Assembly: GCA_026391115.1 (NCBI GenBank)
Contig: JAPLER010000110.1
Coordinates: forward strand, 1 to 26,054
Source of the DNA: Bacteroidota bacterium
Lineage (GTDB): Bacteria > Bacteroidota > Bacteroidia > Chitinophagales > Chitinophagaceae
Direction of reading: 5' to 3'
Length of the DNA stretch: 26,054 bases
Shown: one piece after another, positions 9,324-17,942 of the stretch
How the letters are laid out: each line of letters opens with the position of its first letter
Numbering within the stretch: the first letter of the stretch is position 1
Position numbers and translations under genes: made by a program
Notes under the pieces: generated by a model
Databases searched by the model: none
Seen by the model: the letters and a program-made list of their open reading frames with translations, nothing else
What the model was told of the DNA's origin: nothing

Positions 9324-11213
9324 ATGAAAAATATTTCAATAAAAAAAACAATGTCTTGCTTAGTTGCACTTTTAATTTTATTAAATTTTGGATGTAAAAA
9401 AAGAGATGTTGCAGAACTAACAAACCCCACATATCCTGTAATTGCAGATGTGTTTATTGATGATTTTACTGGAGATTTGGGCTATGGTGCTTTTGGTGGC
9501 TCAGACCTTAAAGCATTTCAAATTGATACAAAAGAAACTTATAACAATACTCGTCAGTCAATGAGATTTGAAGTGCCGGATGCGAATAGCCCTAATGGCT
9601 CTTATGCAGGTGGTGTGTTTTTAAGCAAGTCAGGAAGGGATTTAACTGGCTTTAATGCTTTAACCTTTTATATAAAAGCCAATCAAGCTGAAACTATTGG
9701 TGAGCTTGGTTTTGGTAATAGTTTTAGTGAAAATAAATATATTACAAACATCTCTAATATATCTGTAAATAGTAATTGGAAAAAAATAATCATTCCTATT
9801 CCTGATGCTTCAAAACTTAACGGAGAAAGAGGTTTATTTTACTTTGCTGCTGCACCAGATGCAAACGGCAAAGGCTATACCTTTTGGGTAGATGAAGTGA
9901 AGTTTGAGAATTTGGGGACATTATTACAAGGACAACCAACAATAATGGATGGAAATAATACATCGATTACTTCATTCGTTAGTGTTACAACGCAAGTAAC
10001 AGGGTTAACTGCAACTTTTAATTTACCTACAGGTGTTAATCAATCTGTAAATGTTAGCAAAGCATATTTTAATTTTTCTTCATCAAATCCTGCTGTGGCA
10101 TCAGTAAATGCAGATGGTTTAGTAACTGCACTAAGTGCAGGAACAGCAACTATTACAGGCTCTTTAAATGGTATGCAAGCAAAAGGAAGTTTAACTATTA
10201 ATTGTGCAGGAAATTTTGTACCTGCACCAACACCAACTCGCAATCCTGCAAATGTTATTTCTATCTTTTCAGACACTTACACCAATGTTGGTGTAAATTA
10301 TTATAATGGTTATTGGGCACCTTGGCAAACTACTGTTTCAAACGATTTTAAAGTAGGCAACGACAATGTTTTAAACTATACTAATTTCAATTTTGTTGGA
10401 ATGGAATTTAGTAATCCAACTGTAAATGCATCAAGTATGACTAATTTGCATTTAGATGCTTATTTTCCAAGTGCAATTGCATCTGGTAGAGAATTTAGGG
10501 TTATAGTTATAGATTTTGGTGCTGATAAAGCTTATGGTGGAGGAAATGATACAAGACATTCAACAACTTTTACTGCACCAAAAATAGTTTCAGGTTCTTG
10601 GGTTTCTATTGATATTCCTTTTTCGAGTATGACTGGTTTAGCAAGCAGGGCTAATTTAGCTCAAATTGTTTTAGAAGGCGGTGATGGCACTTCTTTATAT
10701 GTTGATAATGTATATTTCTGGAACACGCCAACTTTGCCTATAGTTCCAACAACTGCTGCACCAACACCTACAAAAGCTGCTGCAAATGTTTTGTCTGTTT
10801 TTAGTGATGCATATACCGACGTTGCAGGCACAGATTTTAATCCAAATTGGGGACAAACAACACAAGTTACACAGCCTACAATTGCAGGCTCTAAAGTGCT
10901 TCGTTATTCAGCGTTTAATTATCAAGGAACTCAGTTTGCTAGTTCATTGAATGTATCAACTTACAATAACGTACATTTAGATTTTTATTCTACAAATGCA
11001 AGTCAACTTAGGTTCTTTTTAATAAGTCCTGGACCAACAGAAAAATCAGTTAGTTTAACAGTTCCAACTACTTCAGGATGGAATAGCATTGATATACCAC
11101 TAACTTCATTTTCACCTGTTGTTTTAAGCAATGTTATACAATTTAAGTTTGATGCTAATAATGCACCAGGTGCACCAGATATTTTTCTAGATAATTTATA
11201 TTTCTGGAAATAA
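9324..11213 (+). CDS. Modular lipoprotein, probable surface glucan-binding protein
   Basis: I chose the ATG at 9324 (MKNISIKK...) over an in-frame TTG at 9300, because it gives a compact lipoprotein signal with lipid-modified Cys24 in LLNFGCKKRD. The protein is then 629 aa. Residues about 38-203 form a jelly-roll-like domain (VFIDDF, then YTFWVDEVKF) of CBM11/CIA30-like appearance. A BIG2 domain follows (about 204-298, SSNPAVASVNADGLVTALSAG). Two DNxYF modules make up the rest (about 299-467 and 472-629), and the chain ends exactly at the final LDNLYFWK. No catalytic residues are seen. The position just before two laminarinases and the lipid anchor suit a SusE-like or SGBP-like surface glycan-binding lipoprotein (inference). 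Confidence 0.8.
   Translation: MKNISIKKTMSCLVALLILLNFGCKKRDVAELTNPTYPVIADVFIDDFTGDLGYGAFGGSDLKAFQIDTKETYNNTRQSMRFEVPDANSPNGSYAGGVFLSKSGRDLTGFNALTFYIKANQAETIGELGFGNSFSENKYITNISNISVNSNWKKIIIPIPDASKLNGERGLFYFAAAPDANGKGYTFWVDEVKFENLGTLLQGQPTIMDGNNTSITSFVSVTTQVTGLTATFNLPTGVNQSVNVSKAYFNFSSSNPAVASVNADGLVTALSAGTATITGSLNGMQAKGSLTINCAGNFVPAPTPTRNPANVISIFSDTYTNVGVNYYNGYWAPWQTTVSNDFKVGNDNVLNYTNFNFVGMEFSNPTVNASSMTNLHLDAYFPSAIASGREFRVIVIDFGADKAYGGGNDTRHSTTFTAPKIVSGSWVSIDIPFSSMTGLASRANLAQIVLEGGDGTSLYVDNVYFWNTPTLPIVPTTAAPTPTKAAANVLSVFSDAYTDVAGTDFNPNWGQTTQVTQPTIAGSKVLRYSAFNYQGTQFASSLNVSTYNNVHLDFYSTNASQLRFFLISPGPTEKSVSLTVPTTSGWNSIDIPLTSFSPVVLSNVIQFKFDANNAPGAPDIFLDNLYFWK
10218..11210 (+). repeat. Two further coding copies of the DNxYF module
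   Basis: Copies lie at about 10218-10724 and 10738-11210. The second closely matches the first module of the window (VFSDAYTD, NPNWGQ, NYQGTQF, DNLYFWK). The first is more diverged (YYNGYWAPW, VGMEF) and carries an insertion. With the copies in the two upstream genes, eight copies of this module lie in 11 kb. Confidence 0.75.
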
Positions 11214-11275
11214 CGCATTCACATTATTACTGAGTACTAGAACTAACGATGTTAAATAATTAAAAACAAATCTTT

Positions 11276-12109
11276 ATGTTACATATAAAAAATAAGTTAT
11301 TAAAATTTGGAGCAATAGCAACTACAATAGTTTCATTATATAGTTGCGAAAAAAAAGCTGAACAAACCATATCCAAAAGACAATACCAAATGGTGTGGAA
11401 CGATGAATTTAATGGTGCTGCTGGTACCACGCCAGATACATCTAAATGGGTAGCAGATATTGGTACAGGTAATTTGGGTTGGGGTAATAGTGAGCTACAG
11501 TATTATACCAAAAATGGAACCAACGTGCAACAAAATGGTAATGGCTATTTAAATATAACTGCTATAAAAGAAAATTATGCCGGTTCTGGATTTACATCTG
11601 CACGTATAAAAACACAAGGTAAATTTTCTTATGGTTATGGTAGATATGAAGCAAGAATCAAAACACCAACAGGTCCTGGTGTTTGGCCAGCATTTTGGAT
11701 GTTAGGAGATAATATTAACACTGTTTCATGGCCACAATGTGGCGAAATTGATATTCTTGAACAAAAAGGAAATCAATCTTACATAACTTATGGAACTGTT
11801 CACGGCCCTGGCTATGCTGGTGGAAATTCTATTGGCAAAAGTTATGCTTTACAAAATGGAAGATTCGATGCAGATTATCACATATATGCAGTAGAATGGG
11901 GTGCAGATTATGTTGACTTTTTTGTTGATGATTATTTATACCAACGTGTTACCCCAAATGATGTAACAGGAGAATGGGTTTATAATCATAACTTTTTTAT
12001 TATACTCAACGTGGCTGTAGGTGGCAATTTTGTTGGCTTTCCTACAACCGGAACTCCTTTTCCCCAAACAATGTCTGTAGATTATGTAAGGGTTTATAAA
12101 CAGATTTAA
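11276..12109 (+). CDS. GH16 endo-beta-1,3-glucanase (laminarinase) lipoprotein
   Basis: This 277-aa protein has a lipoprotein signal with Cys24 in SLYSCEKK. Almost the whole mature chain is a GH16 domain, starting at WNDEFNG. The catalytic signature CGEIDILE gives Glu157 (nucleophile), Asp159 and Glu162 (acid/base), in the ExDxxE form typical of laminarinase-type GH16. The surrounding WPAFWMLG, GTVHGPGY and the C-terminal VDYVRVYK are standard family landmarks. It should cut internal beta-1,3 bonds of laminarin-like glucan at the outer membrane. It lies 22 bp before a second GH16 gene. Single-domain size is normal for the family. Confidence 0.93.
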   Translation: MLHIKNKLLKFGAIATTIVSLYSCEKKAEQTISKRQYQMVWNDEFNGAAGTTPDTSKWVADIGTGNLGWGNSELQYYTKNGTNVQQNGNGYLNITAIKENYAGSGFTSARIKTQGKFSYGYGRYEARIKTPTGPGVWPAFWMLGDNINTVSWPQCGEIDILEQKGNQSYITYGTVHGPGYAGGNSIGKSYALQNGRFDADYHIYAVEWGADYVDFFVDDYLYQRVTPNDVTGEWVYNHNFFIILNVAVGGNFVGFPTTGTPFPQTMSVDYVRVYKQI

Positions 12110-12130
12110 GTAACTGTTTAATTAAAACAT

Positions 12131-13162
12131 ATGGTGATGCATAAGTTATTTATATCCTTGTTTGCTTTTTTATTTTTTGTTGTTGGATGTAAAAAAGACT
12201 CAAACAATAACAATAATATACCAGCTCCTACAAATTTAACTTTATCGGCTATAGTAAGTGCCGACAGTAGTGGTAATGTAGCATTTACAGCTTATGCAGA
12301 TAATGCTACTAGTTATGAATATGATTTTGGAAATGGTGTTTTAGAGGCTTCTATTTCAGGAGTTGTAAATTATCGGTATCAAAAAAGTGATATGTACACA
12401 GTAAAAGTAACAGCCAAAAACGCTAGTACAAATACAGCCACAAAATCTATACAAGTAAAAATCAATTTGATTCAAGCTTTATGGAACGATGAATTTGATA
12501 TTGCTGGAGCTCCTGATGCAAATAAATGGACATATGATTTAGGTAACAATAATGGTTGGGGTAACCAAGAAAACCAATTCTATACTGCCAGACCAGAAAA
12601 TATTAAAGTAGAAAATGGAGTATTAAAAATTACAGCTATTAAAGAATCATATAGTGGCTTTAATTACACAAGTGCTAGATTAAAATCGCAAGGAAAATTC
12701 TCTTTTAAATATGGAAGAGTTGATGTAAGGGCAAAGCTATCTTTTGGTGGGGGCACTTGGCCTGCAATATGGATGCTAGGAGATAACATTACAAGTGCTG
12801 GTTGGCCAAACTGTGGAGAAATTGATATTATGGAGCATATAGGGAATGATTTAAACAAAATTTATGGAACATTACATTATCCAGGTCGTAGTGGTGGTAA
12901 TGGAAATGGAGCATTTACAATAATTTCAAATGCAACTACTAGCTTTCATAAGTATAGTTTAGATTGGACATCAACAGCAATAAAACTTTATGTAGATGAC
13001 GTATTGTTTCATACAGTAGCAAACTCATCAGCAATTCCATTTAATCAAAATTTCTTTATGATACTAAACATTGCAATGGGTGGAGCTTTTGGTGGAAATA
13101 TTGATCCCAATTTTGCAACTTCAGCATTAGAAATTGATTATATAAGGGTTTATAATAACTAA
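12131..13162 (+). CDS. PKD-containing GH16 endo-beta-glucanase lipoprotein
   Basis: This 343-aa lipoprotein has Cys20 in FVVGCKKD, then a short Asn-rich linker. A PKD-like beta-sandwich spans about 30-108 (YEYDFGNG, YTVKVTAKN). A GH16 domain runs from WNDEFD (about 117) to the end (IDYIRVYNN). The catalytic CGEIDIME places Glu230, Asp232 and Glu235. GTLHYPG and WPAIWMLG match laminarinase-type GH16. Translation could start at the first ATG (12131) or the third codon (12137); the signal is the same. It is a diverged paralogue of the preceding GH16, so the pair may differ in chain length or branch tolerance (inference). Confidence 0.92.
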   Translation: MVMHKLFISLFAFLFFVVGCKKDSNNNNNIPAPTNLTLSAIVSADSSGNVAFTAYADNATSYEYDFGNGVLEASISGVVNYRYQKSDMYTVKVTAKNASTNTATKSIQVKINLIQALWNDEFDIAGAPDANKWTYDLGNNNGWGNQENQFYTARPENIKVENGVLKITAIKESYSGFNYTSARLKSQGKFSFKYGRVDVRAKLSFGGGTWPAIWMLGDNITSAGWPNCGEIDIMEHIGNDLNKIYGTLHYPGRSGGNGNGAFTIISNATTSFHKYSLDWTSTAIKLYVDDVLFHTVANSSAIPFNQNFFMILNIAMGGAFGGNIDPNFATSALEIDYIRVYNN

Positions 13163-13189
13163 AATATTGTGTTATTTTTTCAATATTTT
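13161..13189 (+). terminator. Weak AT-rich stem-loop after the GH16 pair
   Basis: AAAATATTG (13161-13169) pairs with CAATATTTT (13181-13189) around an 11-base T-rich loop, overlapping the stop codon. There is no T-run directly after it. It may act as a weak attenuator or RNA-stability element rather than a full terminator. Confidence 0.35.
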
Positions 13190-13219
13190 ACTAATAATTC
13201 AGTCGGTACTATTTTTTTA

Positions 13220-13247
13220 AGAATTGCTCAAATTCTAATGCTTTTTT
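13220..13247 (+). promoter_or_regulatory. Small inverted repeat upstream of the phosphorylase gene
   Basis: AGAATT (13220-13225) and AATTCT (13231-13236) form a 6-bp inverted repeat with a 5-base spacer, and a T6 run follows at 13242-13247. It sits in the 105-bp gap before the ATG at 13268. This could be a weak terminator or an operator half-site pair. In DNA this AT-rich chance is a real possibility. Confidence 0.25.
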
Positions 13248-13267
13248 AAAATTTAAATATTGAAAAC

Positions 13268-16200
13268 ATGGCTCATAAAAAGGAAAATGTTTTAGATTTT
13301 ATAGTTATAAATAACGAATTATTTTTTAAAATTAGTGAGGTTAATACGATGCGTCCTTTTTTTATGACCATGGTAAGTGATAGTAATCATTGGCTATTTG
13401 TATCAAGTAATGGAGGCATTAGTGCTGGCAGAACAAATGCACAATTTGCTTTGTTTCCATATTATACTGATGATAAAATAACTGAATCGGTTGAAGTAAC
13501 TGGTAGCAAATCTATTTTTCAAGTAATTAAAGATGGCCAAATTTTTTTGTGGGAACCATTCTCTATAAGAAATGAAGGCAAGTATAAAACCACAAGAAAT
13601 ATTTACCAAAATAATTGGGGTAACAAAGTAATTTTTGAGGAAGTTAATAAAGATCTTCAACTTAGTTTTCAATACCAATTGTCAAGTAGCGATTCATTTG
13701 GTTTTGTAAAGCAATCTACTTTACAAAATCTATCAACAGTAGCTACACAAATTAAGGTATTAGATGGATTGCAAAACATTATGCCCTATGGTGTTCCATC
13801 TGATTTACAAAACTCTACTAGTAACCTTGTAGATGCTTACAAACGAGCAGAACTAATACAAAAATCTGGTTTAGGCATTTATGCATTAAGTGCAATTATA
13901 GTTGATAAGGCAGAACCTGCAGAAGCTTTAAAAGCCAATACTGTTTGGAGTACAGGTATTGATAATGCTACTTTTTTATTATCCTCTCTTCAGTTAAAAA
14001 AATTCAGAAACGATGAGCCTGTAATTTTAGAAGATGATGTAAAAGGAGAAAAGGGAGCTTATTTTTTAGTAGGTGAAATAACTTTAGATGCATCTTCAAA
14101 AAAACAGTGGTATATTGTAGCAGATGTAAATAAATCTGTATCAGATGTTGTTGCTTTAAGTAATAAAATAATCAGTAATTCAGAACTAATCCAAGATGTT
14201 TTAAAAGATGTAGAAGCAGGAACACAACATTTACAACAACTAGCAGCAGCAGCAGACAGTTTTCAATACACTGCTGATAAGCTAAACGATACACGCCATT
14301 ACTCAAATGTGATGTTCAACATTATGCGTGGTGGTATTTTCGACAATAATTATATTATTGAAAAATGGGACTTTGAGAAGTATATTTTTAATGCAAATAC
14401 TACATTAAAAGATTCTTGTAAAAATGCTGTTGGTCAATTAAATGAAACATTTACAATAGACGAACTTTTAACAATTGCAAAGCAAACAAACAATAGCCAT
14501 TTTGTAAGACTAGCAACAGAATATTTACCATTAAAGTTTAGTAGAAGACATGGAGATCCAAGCAGACCTTGGAATCAGTTTTCAATCAATACAAAAAGTG
14601 AAATAGATGGTTCAAAAATTTTAGATTACCAAGGTAACTGGAGAGACATTTTTCAAAATTGGGAAGCCTTAGCACACTCTTATCCTTTGTTTATTGAAGG
14701 AATGATTTCAAAGTTTTTAAATGCTTCAACTTTTGATGGCTACAATCCTTATAGAGTAACAAAAGATGGGTTCGATTGGGAAACAATTGAACCTGATAAT
14801 CCTTGGAGTTATATTGGCTACTGGGGCGATCATCAAATCATTTATTTAATTAAATTTTTAGAGTTTGCCGAACAATCAAAATCTGGATTTATTATTGAAA
14901 AGCTTAACGGAAAAAATTATGTGTATGCAAATGTGCCATACAGAATAAAATCATACAGCGATATTGTTTCAAATCCAAAAGATACCATTGTTTTTGATCA
15001 TCAAGCCGAAAAGAAAATTCACGAAAGAAAAGAACAACTTGGTATTGATGGAGCTTTGTTAGCTGCATCAAATGGAGAAATCCATAGTGTTAGTTTTATT
15101 GAAAAAATACTAGCTACAACCTTATCTAAATTATCCAATTTTATTCCTGAAGCTGGTATTTGGATGAACACCCAACGACCAGAATGGAATGATGCAAATA
15201 ACGCATTGGTGGGTAATGGCGTAAGTATGGTAACACTTTGTTATTTACGCAGATTTTTATATTTCCTACATCAAACATTACAAAAAGCCAGTGTTGAAAC
15301 TTTTGATATTTCAGAAGAGTTAATTGGATTTTTTAACGAATTGTCTACCACATTTAGCAATAATAAATCTCTATTAAAGACAACAATATCTAACCAAGAT
15401 AGAAAAGCAATAGTAGATGCTTTAGGAAATGCTGGTAGTAATTTTAGAAACACAGTTTACGCCCAATCTTTTTCTGGTAAAACAGCGATGTTAGCAAAAA
15501 AGCAATTGGTAGATTTTATTGAAAATGCTCTCGATTTTGTGCATCACAGCATAGCTGCTAATAAAAGAAAAGATGGTTTATACAACGCTTACAATCTTGC
15601 ATATTTTACATCAAACGAAGTAAAGATTGATTATTTAAGTGAGATGCTTGAAGGTCAGGTTGCTATTTTAAGTTCAGGATGTTTAAGTGCAGAAGAAAGT
15701 ATATCTGTATTAAACGCATTAAAACAAAGTGCTTTATACAGACAAGATCAAAATAGTTATATACTTTATCCAAATAAGCAATTACCGAAATTTTTAGTGA
15801 AAAACAATATTCCTAATCATTTGATTGAGCAGTCGAAATTGTTAACTCAAATGATTGCAGCTGGTGATACATCATTAGTGCAAAAGGATGTTGAAGGTGT
15901 TTGCCATTTTAATGGAAATTTTAAAAATGCAAATGACTTAGTAAAAGCGATATCTGTTCTTGAATCACAGTATCACGCATTGGCTCATAATGAAGAAAAG
16001 TTATTGCTAGATATGTTCGAAACTGTATTCAATCATAAAGAATTTACAGGAAGGTCGGGTACATTTTTCGCTTTTGAGGGATTAGGGTCTATTTATTGGC
16101 ATATGGTTTCAAAACTATGTTTGGCTGCACAAGAATCTTGCTTATGGGCAATTGAAAACAATGCCTCTGCAGAAATAGTAAAAGAATTAACAGAGCTATA

Positions 16201-16696
16201 CTATGATGTTAAAGATGGTATTGGAGTGCATAAATCTCCTGAAGTTTATGGTGCATTTCCTATAACTCCATATTCCCACACACCGTTGCATAAAGGTGCT
16301 CAACAACCAGGTATGACAGGGCAAGTTAAAGAAGATATATTAACAAGAATTGGTGAACTTGGAATAGTAAAACAAGATGGTAAGTTAATATTTAAGCCAA
16401 CCATTTTATCATCAAATGAGTTTTTGCAAAACGAACAAAAAGTTACATTTATTGATGTATTGGCTAATAATTTTACGTTAACACTGCCAGCTAATTCTTT
16501 AGCATTTACCATTTGCCAAGTGCCTATTATTTACAAGAAAGATTCAAAGTTGCAGATAGAAGTTTTCTTTAATGATGGTTCTAAAAAACTAGTTGATGGT
16601 AATACCCTCGACCAAGAAATTGCAGCTCAAATATTCAATAGAACTGGTGCTATAACTTATGTTGAGGTTTCTTTTAACGAACATTATTTTAACTAA
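13268..16696 (+). CDS. Cytosolic beta-1,3-oligoglucan phosphorylase, GH149-like
   Basis: This 1142-aa protein has no signal peptide or membrane segment, so it should be cytosolic. Its length and landmarks resemble the GH94-related glucan phosphorylases, best matching GH149 (beta-1,3-oligoglucan phosphorylase; family known from Euglena and marine Bacteroidota). The probable general acid is Asp642 in PEWNDANNALVG. A C-terminal block (about 990-1025) contains VYGAFPITPYSHTP and PGMTGQVKE, typical of this superfamily. The reaction would be phosphate plus beta-1,3-oligoglucan giving glucose-1-phosphate and a shortened chain. GH16, GH17, GH30, GH3 and a sugar symporter as neighbours support a beta-1,3-glucan substrate. 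GH161 or another GH94-like family is the main alternative. The next gene starts 4 bp after the stop. Confidence 0.75.
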   Translation: MAHKKENVLDFIVINNELFFKISEVNTMRPFFMTMVSDSNHWLFVSSNGGISAGRTNAQFALFPYYTDDKITESVEVTGSKSIFQVIKDGQIFLWEPFSIRNEGKYKTTRNIYQNNWGNKVIFEEVNKDLQLSFQYQLSSSDSFGFVKQSTLQNLSTVATQIKVLDGLQNIMPYGVPSDLQNSTSNLVDAYKRAELIQKSGLGIYALSAIIVDKAEPAEALKANTVWSTGIDNATFLLSSLQLKKFRNDEPVILEDDVKGEKGAYFLVGEITLDASSKKQWYIVADVNKSVSDVVALSNKIISNSELIQDVLKDVEAGTQHLQQLAAAADSFQYTADKLNDTRHYSNVMFNIMRGGIFDNNYIIEKWDFEKYIFNANTTLKDSCKNAVGQLNETFTIDELLTIAKQTNNSHFVRLATEYLPLKFSRRHGDPSRPWNQFSINTKSEIDGSKILDYQGNWRDIFQNWEALAHSYPLFIEGMISKFLNASTFDGYNPYRVTKDGFDWETIEPDNPWSYIGYWGDHQIIYLIKFLEFAEQSKSGFIIEKLNGKNYVYANVPYRIKSYSDIVSNPKDTIVFDHQAEKKIHERKEQLGIDGALLAASNGEIHSVSFIEKILATTLSKLSNFIPEAGIWMNTQRPEWNDANNALVGNGVSMVTLCYLRRFLYFLHQTLQKASVETFDISEELIGFFNELSTTFSNNKSLLKTTISNQDRKAIVDALGNAGSNFRNTVYAQSFSGKTAMLAKKQLVDFIENALDFVHHSIAANKRKDGLYNAYNLAYFTSNEVKIDYLSEMLEGQVAILSSGCLSAEESISVLNALKQSALYRQDQNSYILYPNKQLPKFLVKNNIPNHLIEQSKLLTQMIAAGDTSLVQKDVEGVCHFNGNFKNANDLVKAISVLESQYHALAHNEEKLLLDMFETVFNHKEFTGRSGTFFAFEGLGSIYWHMVSKLCLAAQESCLWAIENNASAEIVKELTELYYDVKDGIGVHKSPEVYGAFPITPYSHTPLHKGAQQPGMTGQVKEDILTRIGELGIVKQDGKLIFKPTILSSNEFLQNEQKVTFIDVLANNFTLTLPANSLAFTICQVPIIYKKDSKLQIEVFFNDGSKKLVDGNTLDQEIAAQIFNRTGAITYVEVSFNEHYFN

Positions 16697-16700
16697 TGCA

Positions 16701-17939
16701 ATGCGTTTATGTTTTTGCATCATATTAATTTCTTTTACGTCATTTATGAATAAGGTATTCAGCAATGAAATTACTGCTGCACATATTTTGGGGAATCCTA
16801 AATATCAAGCCATTTGTTATGGAGGCTATAGAACTTGCACTAGAGATGTTGTTCCAACAGTTGAAGAAATTAAAGATGATTTAAAAATATTGTCTGCTAT
16901 GAACATTAAAGTGTTAAGAACATATAATGTGCATCATAAAGAAATTGACAATCTACTAGAAGCCATTGAACAACTCAAAAAAACAACACCTGCATTTGAA
17001 ATGTATGTTATGTTGGGAGCTTGGATTGATTGCAAAAATGCTTGGACAAATCAAACACCAATACACACTGAAGAAAGTTATAGAAATGCAGTTGAAATAA
17101 ATCGTGCTGTTGAACTTGCTAATCAATATCCTAAAATAATTAAAATAATTGCAGTTGGTAACGAAGCAATGGTCAATTGGGCAACTAGTTATTATGTTAC
17201 CCCTAACATCATACTCAAATGGGTTAAGCATTTGCAGCAATTAAAAAAACAAAACAAGCTTGCTAAAAATATTTGGATAACTAGCTCAGACAATTTTGCC
17301 TCTTGGGGTGGTGGAGATTCTAGCTATCACAATAAAGATTTAAATGCTCTCATAAGGGCAGTTGATTATATTTCATTGCATACTTATCCTATGCACGACA
17401 CTCATTATAATCCAACTTTTTGGGGCATAAAATCTACAGAAGTAAACCTTAGTAAAAAACAGCAAATTGAAGCTGTAATGCTACGCTCTAGAGATTATGC
17501 TATACAACAATACAAAAATGTAGCACAATATGTTCGAAAACTTGGTATTAAAAAACCAATACACATAGGTGAAACAGGTTGGGCAACTCAATGCAATGAA
17601 CTATATGGACACAATGGTTCTAAAGCAATTGATGAGTATAAATCGGCTATGTATTATAAAATGATGAGAGAGTGGAGCAACGAAAAAAAAATTAGTTGTT
17701 TCTTTTTTGAAGCATTTGATGAGTGTTGGAAAAATGCTGCTAATGCTTTACACTCAGAAAATCATTTTGGACTTTTTAATTTGAATGGAGAAGCCAAATA
17801 TGCTTTATGGAATTTAGTTGATAAGCAGCTTTTTAAAGGACTAAAAAGAAACGGAAAACCAATTACCAAAACCTTTAATGGTAAGGTAAATGTATTGTTA
17901 CAAGATGTTCAATTACCCAATAAACTTTTAAATGATTAG
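16701..17939 (+). CDS. Exported GH17 beta-1,3-glucanase or transglycosylase
   Basis: I chose the ATG at 16701, just after the preceding stop, over the in-frame start at 16659 that overlaps the phosphorylase. It yields a 412-aa protein with a hydrophobic signal (MRLCFCIILISFTSF, cut near VFS|NE). The GH17 landmarks are ICYGGYR near the N terminus, acid/base Glu155 in AVGNEAM, HTYPM, and nucleophile Glu291 in IGETGWAT, followed by FFFEAFDECWK. Lacking a lipobox or T9SS domain, it is probably periplasmic. It should cleave or transfer beta-1,3-gluco-oligosaccharides. At about 24% identity by eye or less, it is clearly more distant from the two other GH17 sequences in the window than these are from each other. 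It is tightly packed with its neighbours (4 and 3 bp gaps), implying one operon. Confidence 0.88.
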   Translation: MRLCFCIILISFTSFMNKVFSNEITAAHILGNPKYQAICYGGYRTCTRDVVPTVEEIKDDLKILSAMNIKVLRTYNVHHKEIDNLLEAIEQLKKTTPAFEMYVMLGAWIDCKNAWTNQTPIHTEESYRNAVEINRAVELANQYPKIIKIIAVGNEAMVNWATSYYVTPNIILKWVKHLQQLKKQNKLAKNIWITSSDNFASWGGGDSSYHNKDLNALIRAVDYISLHTYPMHDTHYNPTFWGIKSTEVNLSKKQQIEAVMLRSRDYAIQQYKNVAQYVRKLGIKKPIHIGETGWATQCNELYGHNGSKAIDEYKSAMYYKMMREWSNEKKISCFFFEAFDECWKNAANALHSENHFGLFNLNGEAKYALWNLVDKQLFKGLKRNGKPITKTFNGKVNVLLQDVQLPNKLLND

Positions 17940-17942
17940 CTT

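Noticed and set aside
16659..16700. Upstream in-frame start of the exported GH17 gene inside the phosphorylase gene
   Set aside because: It overlaps the end of the preceding gene by 38 bp and adds a 14-residue N-terminal extension; the ATG at 16701 follows the stop by 4 bp and yields a normal signal peptide.
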